Assembly (NCBI RefSeq): GCF_022179765.1
Contig: NZ_BPRE01000004.1
Coordinates: 62,001 to 126,000, forward strand
Source of the DNA: Methylorubrum suomiense
Lineage (GTDB): Bacteria > Pseudomonadota > Alphaproteobacteria > Rhizobiales > Beijerinckiaceae
Length of the DNA: 64,000 bases
Reading direction: 5' to 3'
The notes under the pieces are model-generated. The model was given only the letters and a program-made list of their open reading frames with translations. It did not search any database and had not been told where the DNA came from. Of the stretch, positions 9,603 through 21,757 are shown one piece after another; position 1 is the first letter of the stretch; every line of letters starts with the position of its first letter. A program made the position numbers and the translations under genes.

Positions 9603-9791
9603 ATGCCCGTCCGCAAGTCCGTCACCATCTCGCTCAGCCCCGAGCTTTTCGCCGCCGCCGAGCGGATGCTGGCCTCGGGCCGCTTCGGCAACATGAGCGA
9701 GGTCATGCGCACGGCGCTGCGCCTCCTCGAAGAGCGCGAGCTCGGTTTCCTGGCCCATCGCGACGCGGCATACGTTCGCGACGAGGCCTAG
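9603..9791 (+). CDS. ParD-like ribbon-helix-helix protein, orphan antitoxin
   Basis: A 62-residue protein beginning KSVTISLSPELFAAAERMLA, the beta-strand and first helix of a ribbon-helix-helix fold, followed by SGRFGNMSEVMRTALRLLEE, the standard ParD second helix. ParD antitoxins are about 80 residues; this one stops early after the DNA-binding part, so the toxin-binding tail is shortened. No parE toxin follows; the next gene, a hybrid kinase, starts 3 nt after its stop. It is either a truncated antitoxin remnant or a small DNA-binding regulator co-expressed with the kinase. Confidence 0.8.
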   Translation: MPVRKSVTISLSPELFAAAERMLASGRFGNMSEVMRTALRLLEERELGFLAHRDAAYVRDEA

Positions 9792-9794
9792 TCC

Positions 9795-12939
<3,145 letters not shown>

Positions 12940-12947
<8 letters not shown>

Positions 12948-15102
12948 GGCCGAACGCTCCAAGCTCCCCTATGCGGCGCCCTCGCGCACGATGAGCGCTG
13001 CCGCCCGGGCCCGGCGGATCGCGCGGGCCTGCGGCGTCTTCGGCACGGGCGTGTCCCTGACCGTGCTGGCGGGATGGTGGTTCGACGTGCCGGCGATGCG
13101 ACGGCTCCTTCCAGGTCACGCGCCTATGGTCGTGCTGAGCGCGCTCGCCACCCTCATGCTCGGCATGGCGCTGCTGTTCGCCGCCCGGCGGGAGAGCGCG
13201 AGGTTGAGCCGCCGTGTAGGCCGATGCCTCGCCGGCGCGGCCGCGGCCATCGCCCTCGGCGGGGGCCTGCAGTACGCCATTCCGGGGAGCTTCCGGCTCG
13301 ACGACTGGGTGCAGCGGCTGGTGTTCGCGCCGCTGGCGCCCGGAAGCGGCATGGCCCTGGCGACGGCCATCGGCGCCGTCGGCGCAGCCTCCGGCCTCCT
13401 TCTCCAGGACGCACGGAGCCGCCGCCTTCGCCTCCTCGGCGCGGTGGCGGCCCTCTTCGCCTTCGTCGTCGCGGCGGTGGGCGGCCTCGGCTACGCCTAC
13501 GGCCTCGGCGCCTTCCACCAGGGCGGCCCCTTCTCCCGCATGGCGCTCGTCACGGCGCTGACGCTCGGCACCCTGTCGCTCGGGGTGCTCCTGAGCCGCC
13601 CCAACCGACCGTGGGTGACGTCCGTGCTCGGCGGCGGCGATGCCGGGACCCTGACCCGGCACCTGATGCCGGCGACCGTGCTCGCGCCCCTGTTCCTGGG
13701 CCTCCTGCAGCTTCACGCCGTCCGTGCCGGCCTGCTGGAGGCCGAGACCGGGACCGCCCTCCTCGTCATCGTCCTGGCGCTCTGGCTGGCGGGCCTGACC
13801 ACCCGGCTGGCGCGCAGCGTCGAGCGGCGTGCCGTGGCCGACCGTCAGCTCCGGGACGCGCTGCAGGGCATGAACGAAGCCCTGGAGCAACGGGTCGCGG
13901 AGCGGACCCGCGAACTCGCCGAGGCTCAGGACGCGCTGGTGCAGGCCCAGAAGATGGAGGCGATCGGCCAGCTGACTGGAGGCGTAGCGCATGACTTCAA
14001 CAACCTGCTGACCATCATCCGCTCCTCGGTCGACTTCCTGCGGCGGCCGAACCTCTCCGAGGAACGCCGCACCCGCTACATGGACGCGGTCTCCGACACG
14101 GTGGAGCGGGCCTCGAAGCTGACGGCGCAGCTCCTCGCCTTCGCACGGCGCCAATCGCTCAGGCCGGAGGTGTTCGACGCCCGCGAGCGCCTCGCGGGCG
14201 TGGCGAGCATGCTCGATTCCCTCACCGGTGCGCGCATCCGCATCGTGAGGGAGATGCCCGAAAGCCCCTGCTTCGTGCGGGCCGATCCGACCCAGTTCGA
14301 GACGGCGCTGGTGAACCTCGTGGTGAACGCGCGCGATGCGATGGCCGGCGAGGGCACGCTGACCATCGCCCTGAGCTGCGGCCGGACGAAGCCGCCGATC
14401 CGCGGCCATGCCGGCTCCCCGAACGACTTCGTCGTCGTGGCGGCCACGGACACGGGCTCCGGCATCGCGAAGGAACGGCTCACCCAGATCTTCGAGCCGT
14501 TCTTCACCACGAAGGAGGTCGGCAAGGGGACGGGGCTGGGGCTGAGCCAGGTCATCGGCTTCGCCAAGCAGTCGGGTGGCGACGTCGATGTTGCCAGCGT
14601 GGTCGGGCGGGGCAGCACCTTCACCCTGTACCTCCCGCAAGCCGAGGCCGGGGCGGGGGAGGAGAAGGCCGTCCCTGAGCCGGATGGTCAGCCGTTGGAG
14701 CAGGCCGACCGGTGCATCCTGGTGGTCGAGGACAACATCGAGATCGGGGCGTTCTGCACGCAGATCCTGCACGACCTCGGCTACGGGACGGTCCTGACCC
14801 AGACCGCCGAGGCGGCACTGGCCGAGATCGAGGCCGTGCCCTTCCGCTTTGACGCGGTGTTCTCGGACGTGGTGATGCCGGGCATGGGCGGCATCGAGCT
14901 GGCCAAGCGGCTGCGGGAGCTTCACCCGGAACTGCCGGTGGTGCTCACCTCCGGCTACAGCCACGTGCTGGCGAGCGATCACGCCCACGGCTTCGAGTTC
15001 GTGCGCAAGCCTTACTCGGCCGAACAGGTCGGGAAGGTCCTGCGCGCAGCCATCGCGCGAAAGCCGAAAGTACGGATGGCTCCCGCCGACGCGCCGGTCT
15101 GA
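12940..15102 (+). CDS. Membrane-bound hybrid histidine kinase
   Basis: A 720-residue kinase whose ATG lies inside the end of the preceding kinase gene (8-nt overlap), so the two are coupled. Residues about 28-295 hold seven or eight hydrophobic helices forming a membrane sensor without a large periplasmic loop. A coiled coil ([20 protein letters not shown]) leads to the HisKA motif with His351 ([20 protein letters not shown]), the ATPase domain and a receiver with Asp643 ([12 protein letters not shown]). The catalytic core and receiver are nearly the same as in the kinase at 21758-23986, while the sensor halves differ completely. Confidence 0.93.
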
Positions 15103-15188
15103 ACCGCCCCCGGCCCGATCGCCGGGATCCTTTCGTTGCCCTCGCGGGAAGGCCGACAAAGGCGCGCCGGCCGCTCCGTTCAAAGTCG

Positions 15189-15208
15189 CACACCCTCCTG
15201 ACGTTATG
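15189..15208. promoter_or_regulatory. Third copy of the palindromic operator-like motif
   Basis: CACACCCTCCTGACGTTATG matches 17 of 20 positions of the perfect palindrome at 8934-8953. It lies in the gap between two kinase genes, about 250 bp before the next kinase start, and could be an operator for that gene. Confidence 0.4.
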
Positions 15209-15454
15209 TGACATCGATCGCGTCCGTCCCGGAACGCCGACGGCGCGGCTTCCCTGGCCCCGGACCGGGCAGCGCGGTGATGCAAGGCCGGCTCGCCCGA
15301 GCCTTGAAAGGGCGTCGTCCCCGCCGCGGGATGCTCACGGCCTCAACAATCCCGCAATCGCGTACGATGACGGGCCGTGGGGAACACGAACGCGAAGGGG
15401 ACCGCCGTCCCCGGCGGTCGGGCTACCGACCACCTCGTTCGCGGACCCGACACC

Positions 15455-17680
15455 ATGACACGCTACCTCGTGGCACGCGCCAACCTGCTGGTCTTCGGCG
15501 TGCTGGTGGTGATCCTGGCCCTCGTCGGCATCGTGACCTGGGAGCGCCTGAACGCCTCCCGGGACGCGCGCGAGTGGTCGCAGCACAGCTACCGCGTGCT
15601 GGCCATGACGAAGGACCTCGCGATCGCCCTGCGGGACGCCGAGCGTGGCCAGCGCGGCTACCTGCTGACCGGACGAGAGGAGTACCTCAGGCCTTACGAC
15701 GCGGCACGCGACCGCATCGTCGTTGTCCAGGGCGAGTTGCAGAAGCTGACGGCGGACAACCCGGCCCAGCAGCAGCGCCTGCGCGCGCTCGCCCCTCTCG
15801 TCCTGCACAAGCTGGAGGAACTCGCCCAGACCGTGCAGGCCCGCAGGGACAGCGGCCTGGAGGCCGCCCTGCGCATCGTCAACACCGACGCCGGCCGCAA
15901 GGACATGCGCGAGGCGGAGGTCGTGCTCGCCACCATCCTCGCCGACGAGCAGCGGCTCCTCGACGACCGCCTCGCGCAAAACGATGCCCGGGCCATGTGG
16001 GTGCGATGGCTGGTGATCGGCGGCTCGGCGATCGCCGTCCTGACCCTGCTCTGGGCCGCCCGGCTCCTGAACCAGGCGTGGTCGCGCTCCTACAGGTCGG
16101 AGGAGCAACAGCGCGACCTTGCCCTTCGCCTGCGCACCACACTCGACAGCCTCAGCCAGGGGGTCGCGGTGTTCGGCCCCGACCGCAAGCTGAAGAACTG
16201 GAACGAGTGCTTCCAAGTGCTGCTCGACCTGCCGAAGGCCATGCTCCGCCCGGGCACCGCCTACTCCGCCTTTGTCGAGCACACGGCCGAACCGGGCTGT
16301 CCGGCTCTGGAGACCGAGGACCAGTTGCGTCACGGCAGCCGGAATCCCGGCGAGGCGGTGACCTACGAACGCGATCGGGCCGACGGCCACCACCTGGAGA
16401 TCCGGCGGACCCCGATGCCCGACGGCGGCTTCGTCCTGACCATCTCCGACATGACCAAGCGGGCGCAGGCCGAGGGCGTACTCCGGGAAGCGCAGAAGAT
16501 GCAGGCCATCGGACAGCTAACCGGCGGCATCGCGCACGACTTCAACAACCTGCTCCAGGTCATCCTCGGGAACCTGGAATTCGTCAGGGCCAAGCTCGAC
16601 GGCGACGCCAAGCTGCAGCAGCGGGTCGAGCGCGCGGCGTGGGCCGCCCAACGCGGCGCGACGCTGACCGGCCAACTCCTCGCCTTCGCCCGCAAGCAGC
16701 CGTTGGCTCCGGCCGCCATCGACCTCGCCGCGACCATGCCGGACCTGATCCCGCTGCTGCGCCGCACGCTCGGCGAGCACATCGAGGTGCGCTACGTCGA
16801 GACCGCGGGGCTCTGGCCCGCGATGGCGGATGCGGCGCAGCTGGAAAGCGCCGTCCTGAACCTCGCGCTGAACGCCCGCGACGCGATGCCCGGCGGAGGC
16901 CGGCTCACCATCGAGCTCGGCAACACGGTGCTCGACCAGGAATACGCCCGTCACCACGCCGAGGTCGTGCCGGGCGATTACGCCATGGTGGCGGTCTCCG
17001 ACACCGGCCACGGCATGACGCCCGAGGTGGTGGCCCGCGTCTTCGAGCCGTTCTTCACGACCAAGCCCGACGGCAAGGGCACGGGGCTCGGCCTCGCCAT
17101 GGTGTTCGGCTTCGTCAAGCAGTCGGACGGGCACGTGAAGATCTACTCCGAGCCCGGCGAGGGGACGACGGTGAAGCTCTACCTGCCGCGGGCGGCCGGG
17201 GTGGCCGCCGCGGCCCTGCGGTCGAGCGCGCCGGTCGAGCTGCCGCGCGGCTCGGCGACGGTGCTGGTGGTCGAGGACGAGGCGGCGGTCCGGGAGATCG
17301 CCTGCGCGATCCTCTCCGATCTCGGCTACCGGGTGCTGGAGGCGGCCGACGGCGAGGAGGCCTTGCGGGTGTTCGGAGCGAACACCGCCTCGGTCGACCT
17401 GCTGCTGACCGACGTGGTGTTGCCCGGGAAGGTGCGGGGCCGCGAACTCGCCGAGCGTATCCGTGCCCTGCGTCCGGAGGTGCGGGTGGTGTTCATGTCG
17501 GGCTACACCGAGAACTCCATCGTGCACCACGGCCGGCTCGACGACGGGGTCCACCTCGTCGGCAAGCCGTTCAAGCGCGAGCAGCTCGCCCGCAAGGTCG
17601 CCGAGGTTCTCGGCCCCGGGGCGACCGAGGCGCCGGAAGGGGGCAAGGTCGTCGCGCTCCGCCCAAGGCGGGATTCCTGA
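15455..17680 (+). CDS. CHASE3-PAS hybrid histidine kinase
   Basis: I chose ATG 15455 because [20 protein letters not shown] starts directly before the first membrane helix; an in-frame GTG at 15377 would add 26 unlikely residues. With this start (741 residues) there is TM1 at about 12-28, a CHASE3 periplasmic domain ([16 protein letters not shown] is its hallmark), TM2 at about 187-207, a PAS-7-like domain ([20 protein letters not shown]), HisKA with His361 ([19 protein letters not shown]), an ATPase domain and a receiver with Asp653 ([10 protein letters not shown]). It senses an unknown periplasmic cue. No cognate output gene is evident other than the single-domain regulator downstream on the opposite strand. 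Confidence 0.93.
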   Translation: MTRYLVARANLLVFGVLVVILALVGIVTWERLNASRDAREWSQHSYRVLAMTKDLAIALRDAERGQRGYLLTGREEYLRPYDAARDRIVVVQGELQKLTADNPAQQQRLRALAPLVLHKLEELAQTVQARRDSGLEAALRIVNTDAGRKDMREAEVVLATILADEQRLLDDRLAQNDARAMWVRWLVIGGSAIAVLTLLWAARLLNQAWSRSYRSEEQQRDLALRLRTTLDSLSQGVAVFGPDRKLKNWNECFQVLLDLPKAMLRPGTAYSAFVEHTAEPGCPALETEDQLRHGSRNPGEAVTYERDRADGHHLEIRRTPMPDGGFVLTISDMTKRAQAEGVLREAQKMQAIGQLTGGIAHDFNNLLQVILGNLEFVRAKLDGDAKLQQRVERAAWAAQRGATLTGQLLAFARKQPLAPAAIDLAATMPDLIPLLRRTLGEHIEVRYVETAGLWPAMADAAQLESAVLNLALNARDAMPGGGRLTIELGNTVLDQEYARHHAEVVPGDYAMVAVSDTGHGMTPEVVARVFEPFFTTKPDGKGTGLGLAMVFGFVKQSDGHVKIYSEPGEGTTVKLYLPRAAGVAAAALRSSAPVELPRGSATVLVVEDEAAVREIACAILSDLGYRVLEAADGEEALRVFGANTASVDLLLTDVVLPGKVRGRELAERIRALRPEVRVVFMSGYTENSIVHHGRLDDGVHLVGKPFKREQLARKVAEVLGPGATEAPEGGKVVALRPRRDS

Positions 17681-17759
17681 GGCGGGCCGGAGCGGCACCG
17701 GCACGAAACCCACCTCGCCCGGGTCGCGGCGGAGACGTCGCGGAAGCGGGCGCTGCCGG

Positions 17760-18131
17760 CTAGGCCGCCGCTTCGATCGCCTTCAGGAGCTGCGACCGCC
17801 GGTAGGGCTTGGGCAGGAAGCGCCCGTCATCGGGCACGTCCGCGTCGCGCAAGTCTCGTCCCCCCGACGTCACCACCAGCCGGATATGGGGCCAGCGGGC
17901 CGACACCCGATCGGCGAGCGCGAGCCCGTCCAGGGTGCCCGGCATATCGATGTCCGTGACCAGGGCGGTGATGCCCGGAGTATCCTCCAGGATCGTCATG
18001 GCCTCATCCGCCGTGCCCGCCTCCAGCACGGAAAAGCCGGCGTCCTCCAGCATCCCGGCGGCGACCAGGCGCACGATGCAGTCGTCCTCGACGACGAGGA
18101 TCGAACGAGGCGGTGACGGGTCTTGCGGCAT
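17760..18131 (-). CDS. Single-domain response regulator
   Basis: A 123-residue receiver domain alone: acidic pocket E15-D16-D17 (ILVVEDD), phosphoacceptor Asp60 (ALVTDIDMPG), switch Thr/Ser in RLVVTSGG, and the lysine in LPKPYRRSQL. No DNA-binding domain. Such proteins act as phosphate sinks or relays between kinases and phosphotransfer partners. It converges with the hybrid kinase gene at its left and lies downstream of the HWE kinase gene (same strand, 289-bp gap), so it may relay phosphate for the HWE kinase. No recognisable gene lies in that gap. Confidence 0.9.
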   Translation of the reverse strand: MPQDPSPPRSILVVEDDCIVRLVAAGMLEDAGFSVLEAGTADEAMTILEDTPGITALVTDIDMPGTLDGLALADRVSARWPHIRLVVTSGGRDLRDADVPDDGRFLPKPYRRSQLLKAIEAAA

Positions 18132-18420
18132 CGGGTCGGACGGCCTGGTCTCGTCGGGAGGACGGAGACGGGCAATCCTCGACGAAACGGTTGGTTTCAG
18201 CGTGACCGTTTCGCGGTGCGTCGGCGGGCCCGTCCGGCGATGTCGGAGCGCGGCGGCCCCAGGGCGGACCCTGGATCGTGATCGGCCGCGAGCCGGACCA
18301 GGGCAAGGGAAATTCGAGGGCCCGGCATGCTCATGTCGGTACAGGTCGGCGCGCCCGCGGCGGCCGCATCAACCTCGACGATGACGCGGCCGCCCCCTTC
18401 GAGAGTGCTCGCGGTCCGCC

Positions 18421-21210
18421 TCACTCCGCCTGGAAGTTGTGCAGCGGCGCCTCGACGACACAGGCGACGCCCTCGGACGGGTAGGTCAGCGACAGCTTGC
18501 CTCCGACCTGCGCGCTCAGGCCGCGCTCGATCAGGCGCGTGCCGAAGCCCTTTCGGTTCGGGGCCGCGACCGGCGGCCCGCCGCGCTCGCGCCAGTCGAC
18601 CGTCAGCGACGGTCCGTCGGCCTCGCCCTCCGTGAGGCGCCATGTCAGGTCAACGCGCCCGTCCGGCACCGAGAGCGCGCCGTACTTCACCGCGTTCGTC
18701 GTGAGCTCGTGCAGCATCAGGGCGAGCGAAAGGGCCGCCTTGCCGCCGATCTTGACCTCCGGCCCGGAGTAGAGGACCCGGCCGGAAGCGGCCTCCTGCA
18801 CGCCCACGCCCTCGCGCACGATGGCCGCGAGCGGTGCCCGCTCCGCCGCCCCGCCGAGCAGGACGTCGTGCGCCTTGCCGAGGGCGATCAAGCGGTCGCC
18901 CAGCGCCTCGCCGACGGCCGCGACATCGGTGGCGCCCCGCATGGTTTGCGCGGCGATGGCCTGCACCATGGCGAGGATGTTCTTCATCCGGTGCGAGAGT
19001 TCCTGGTTGAGGAGTTCCTGCCGCTCCTCGGCCCGCCTGCGGGCATCGATGTCGGCGATCGCCACGACCGCGCCTATGAGATTGCTGTCGGGGTCGCGCA
19101 TCGGCGCGCCCGCGATCTCGATCCAGACGCGGCTTCCGTCACCGCGCCGGTACTCGCATTCGAGCCGGGCATGTTCGACCCCGTCCCGTATGATGCGGCT
19201 GAGCGGATACTCGGCTGCCTCCACTTGGCGGCCGTCCTCGTGAAAGGCGACCCACTCGCCGTAACTCTCCGCATCCGGGGACGGCAGGATCGGGTGGCGG
19301 AAGATCTCCTCGATCCGTCTGTTGCCGCCGACGATGCGCCCGGAGGGCGCCTCGGCGAACAGGATGCCGACCGGCACGGTGTCGAGGACGACCCGCAGCG
19401 ACGCCTCGCTCGCGAGAAGGGCACGGCGCGCCTCCCGCTGCTTGGTCAGGTCGAACATGGCTCCGATCATGCGGACGGCGCGCCCCTCCGCGTCGCGGAT
19501 CACGTAGCCGCGGTCGAGCACGTCGGCGTAGGAGCCGTCGGCGCGCAGGAAGCGGTACTCCTCGGTCCAGCCGGTACCGTCGCCATCGATGACGGCATGG
19601 ATGGAGGCATCGACCCGACCCCGGTCGTCGGGATGGATGTGGGCGATCCACCACTCGCCGGTCTGGTCCGAGGGCGCGAGCGCATGACCGTAGGCCGTGG
19701 TGAGCGCCTCGTTCCAGAGCACGTGGTTGGTGGCGAAGTTCCAGTCCCAGATCGCGTCGTTGGTTGCACGGGTTACGAGGCGGTACCGGTCCCGGCTTTC
19801 CTGCAGCCGGGCGACGTCCTCCCGGTGCTCGGTGCGGTCGCGCAGGATCTTGACGAAGCCCATGGGCGGCCCGTCCTCCTCGCGCAAGGCCATCATCTCC
19901 CCGCTGGCCCAGAAGCGGCTGCCGTCCTTTCGCAGGTGCCAGCGTTCGTCGATGCCGCGGCCCTCCGTCAGGGCGCTGTGCATCTCCTTCGCGGGGATCT
20001 CGGCCGCCCGGTCCTCCGGGGTGAAGATGACGGCGGCCGGCTTCCCGCACATCTCCTCGGCCGTCCAGCCGAGGGTCTTGGTCGCCCCCCTGTTCCAGTC
20101 GGTCACTTTGCCGGCGAGATCCATGACGACGATGGCGTAGTCGTGCGCGCTGTCGAAGATCGCCCGGCGCCTGCGCTCGACCTTGCGCACCTCGCGCCGC
20201 GCCTCGGCCTCGCCGGCCTGCGCGAGACCCGAGGAGACCGTGCCGGCAAAGACCTGCGCCGAGCCGAGATCCGCCTCGGCGAAGGCGGACGGCCGGCTCG
20301 ACTGGAGCTTGAGCACGCCGGCGGCCTCACCGTTCCGGAGCACGGGCACGAGGATGCAGGAGCGCAGCCGCAAGACCTCGACGAGGTCGCGCACGACCCG
20401 AGGATCCGTGTGCACGTCGGGCACCAGCAACGGCTCGCCGCCGGTCAGGCAGGCCCCTGCGAGACTGCCTTGCAGAGGCAGCCGCAATCCCCTCTTGTCG
20501 GCCAGGGTCCCCGCGGTCGCGCGGTAGACGAGCTCCTCGCCCTCGCGCATCTCGATGACCGCGCCCTCGGCCTGCGGCGTGGCGGTCAGCACGCCTTCGA
20601 CGAGCGCGTGCAGGATCGCGTCGAGGTCGCCGTCCGCAGCCGCGACCGCACCCTGTGTCCGGAGGAGCACCTCGCGCTGGTCGAGGACGCGCTTCTGGGC
20701 GGCATGCGAGCGGCGCAGCTCCAGCTGCGTCATGACCTGACCGGCGAGCGCGCGCAGCGACCGGGCCTCTCGCCCGCTCAGCCCCTCGGGCCGCGGCTTA
20801 TGGTCGATGACGCAGAGGCTGCCCAGGACCTGCCCCGACGGCGTGCGCAGGGGCGCGCCGGCGTAGAAGCGCAGGTGGGGGGCACCGGTCACGAGCGGGT
20901 TGGCCCGGGTTCGCGGGTCCCGCGTCAGGTCGGGGATGACGAGGAGGTCCGGCTCGCGCAGGGCGTGGACGCAGACGGAGGCGTCGAGGTCGGTCTGGCA
21001 GGCGGGAAAGCCGGATCGCGCCTTGAACCACTGCCGGTTGCCCGCCACCAGGCTGACGAGCGCCACAGGGGCGTCGCAGGCGTCGCGGGCGAGTTGCACG
21101 ATGTCGTCGAAGCCTTGCTCGGGCGGCGTGTCGAGGATGCCGTAGGCATCGAGCGCGGCGAGCCGGCTCGGATTGTCGACCTCGGGGGTCGAGGCGGCTT
21201 GGACCGTCAT
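18421..21210 (-). CDS. GAF/PAS multi-sensor HWE-family histidine kinase
   Basis: The start at ATG 21210 (MTVQAASTPEVDNPSRLAAL) fits the usual beginning of such GAF proteins; upstream in-frame codons look non-coding. The 929-residue protein has a first GAF (ILDTPPEQGFDDIVQLARDA, conserved ASVCVHAL and FYAGAPLR), a second GAF (about 190-340), three PAS modules (about 350-730) and a C-terminal HWE/HisKA_2 kinase with phosphoacceptor His740 (LNQELSHRMKNILAMVQAIA), N box HELTTNAVKYG and G box GFGTRLIERGL. HWE/HisKA_2 kinases are the class that feeds PhyR in the alphaproteobacterial general stress response. It is divergent from the NepR-like gene, which supports such a link, but no PhyR is present in the window. 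Confidence 0.92.
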   Translation of the reverse strand: MTVQAASTPEVDNPSRLAALDAYGILDTPPEQGFDDIVQLARDACDAPVALVSLVAGNRQWFKARSGFPACQTDLDASVCVHALREPDLLVIPDLTRDPRTRANPLVTGAPHLRFYAGAPLRTPSGQVLGSLCVIDHKPRPEGLSGREARSLRALAGQVMTQLELRRSHAAQKRVLDQREVLLRTQGAVAAADGDLDAILHALVEGVLTATPQAEGAVIEMREGEELVYRATAGTLADKRGLRLPLQGSLAGACLTGGEPLLVPDVHTDPRVVRDLVEVLRLRSCILVPVLRNGEAAGVLKLQSSRPSAFAEADLGSAQVFAGTVSSGLAQAGEAEARREVRKVERRRRAIFDSAHDYAIVVMDLAGKVTDWNRGATKTLGWTAEEMCGKPAAVIFTPEDRAAEIPAKEMHSALTEGRGIDERWHLRKDGSRFWASGEMMALREEDGPPMGFVKILRDRTEHREDVARLQESRDRYRLVTRATNDAIWDWNFATNHVLWNEALTTAYGHALAPSDQTGEWWIAHIHPDDRGRVDASIHAVIDGDGTGWTEEYRFLRADGSYADVLDRGYVIRDAEGRAVRMIGAMFDLTKQREARRALLASEASLRVVLDTVPVGILFAEAPSGRIVGGNRRIEEIFRHPILPSPDAESYGEWVAFHEDGRQVEAAEYPLSRIIRDGVEHARLECEYRRGDGSRVWIEIAGAPMRDPDSNLIGAVVAIADIDARRRAEERQELLNQELSHRMKNILAMVQAIAAQTMRGATDVAAVGEALGDRLIALGKAHDVLLGGAAERAPLAAIVREGVGVQEAASGRVLYSGPEVKIGGKAALSLALMLHELTTNAVKYGALSVPDGRVDLTWRLTEGEADGPSLTVDWRERGGPPVAAPNRKGFGTRLIERGLSAQVGGKLSLTYPSEGVACVVEAPLHNFQAE

Positions 21211-21259
21211 ACTGAAAGGCTTCGGAACGCGGGATGGCTCGGGCGAGGCGTGCCTCGCC

Positions 21260-21284
21260 GACGGGACGCGCCCGACCGGGTTCC
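21260..21284 (-). promoter_or_regulatory. Candidate sigma-EcfG promoter of the HWE kinase gene
   Basis: On the minus strand GGAAC (21284-21280) and CGTC (21263-21260) are separated by exactly 16 nt, about 50 bp before the kinase start. The known EcfG consensus is GGAAC-N16/17-CGTT, so this has one mismatch. Short motifs like this occur by chance; the location and the neighbouring NepR-like gene are the reasons to list it. Confidence 0.35.
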
Positions 21285-21485
21285 CGACACCCCGGTTGCC
21301 CGGGGCCGGATCCCGATAGCGCACAATTCTCTTCTGTGCATGTCATAAGAGTTCATAGGCCGGTGCCTGGCCACGCCGGGGTTCGCCCGAGCTGCGACCA
21401 GGGGCCGGCCATCGGCCCGTCATTGATTTCGCGTCGGGCAGGGCCAGTTGTTAAGCTCGTAGCTCCTACACCTGAACGCAAGGCC

Positions 21486-21749
21486 ATGGCCGGCAGGAAG
21501 GTCGCCGTCCAGGATCTCGTCATGCGCTCTCGTCCGAACCGTCCCGCCGATCCCGGATCGGCCACCCAGGATCCGCGCCTGCACGGGGTCGGCCACGGCT
21601 TCGGCGACCTCTACGCGGGCCTGGTCACCGCGCCCCTTCCCGAGGCCTGGCAGGACTTGCTCGCCCGCATGGAAGGCCCAGACGGTGAGGCGGGGCCCGG
21701 GACGAAGAGCACCGCCCTGACCCCCGGATCGTCGCCGGCGGCCGAATAG
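21486..21749 (+). CDS. NepR-like anti-sigma factor
   Basis: An 87-residue protein (ATG 21486; ATG 21522 is an alternative). Residues about 34-63 read HGVGHGFGDLYAGLVTAPLP then EAWQDLLARME, which follows the NepR pattern iGr.Lr.lYd.vv.ePvPdrf.dLl..Le. The N- and C-terminal tails are Pro/Gly/Ser rich and look disordered, as in NepR. NepR binds sigma-EcfG and is released by phosphorylated PhyR. The stop is 8 nt before the next hybrid kinase gene, so the pair is co-transcribed, and a multi-sensor HWE kinase is divergent. Without ecfG or phyR nearby it may be a paralogue that tunes a remote system. Several Gly/Ala substitutions make the assignment probable, not certain. Confidence 0.62.
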   Translation: MAGRKVAVQDLVMRSRPNRPADPGSATQDPRLHGVGHGFGDLYAGLVTAPLPEAWQDLLARMEGPDGEAGPGTKSTALTPGSSPAAE

Positions 21750-21757
21750 GGCAACCG

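Noticed and set aside
9603..9791. A complete ParDE toxin-antitoxin pair
   Set aside because: Only the antitoxin-like gene is present; the downstream gene is a kinase, and no ParE-like frame lies nearby.
18439..21348. 969-codon plus-strand frame opposite the HWE kinase
   Set aside because: Antisense shadow; the minus strand carries the GAF, PAS and HWE motifs.
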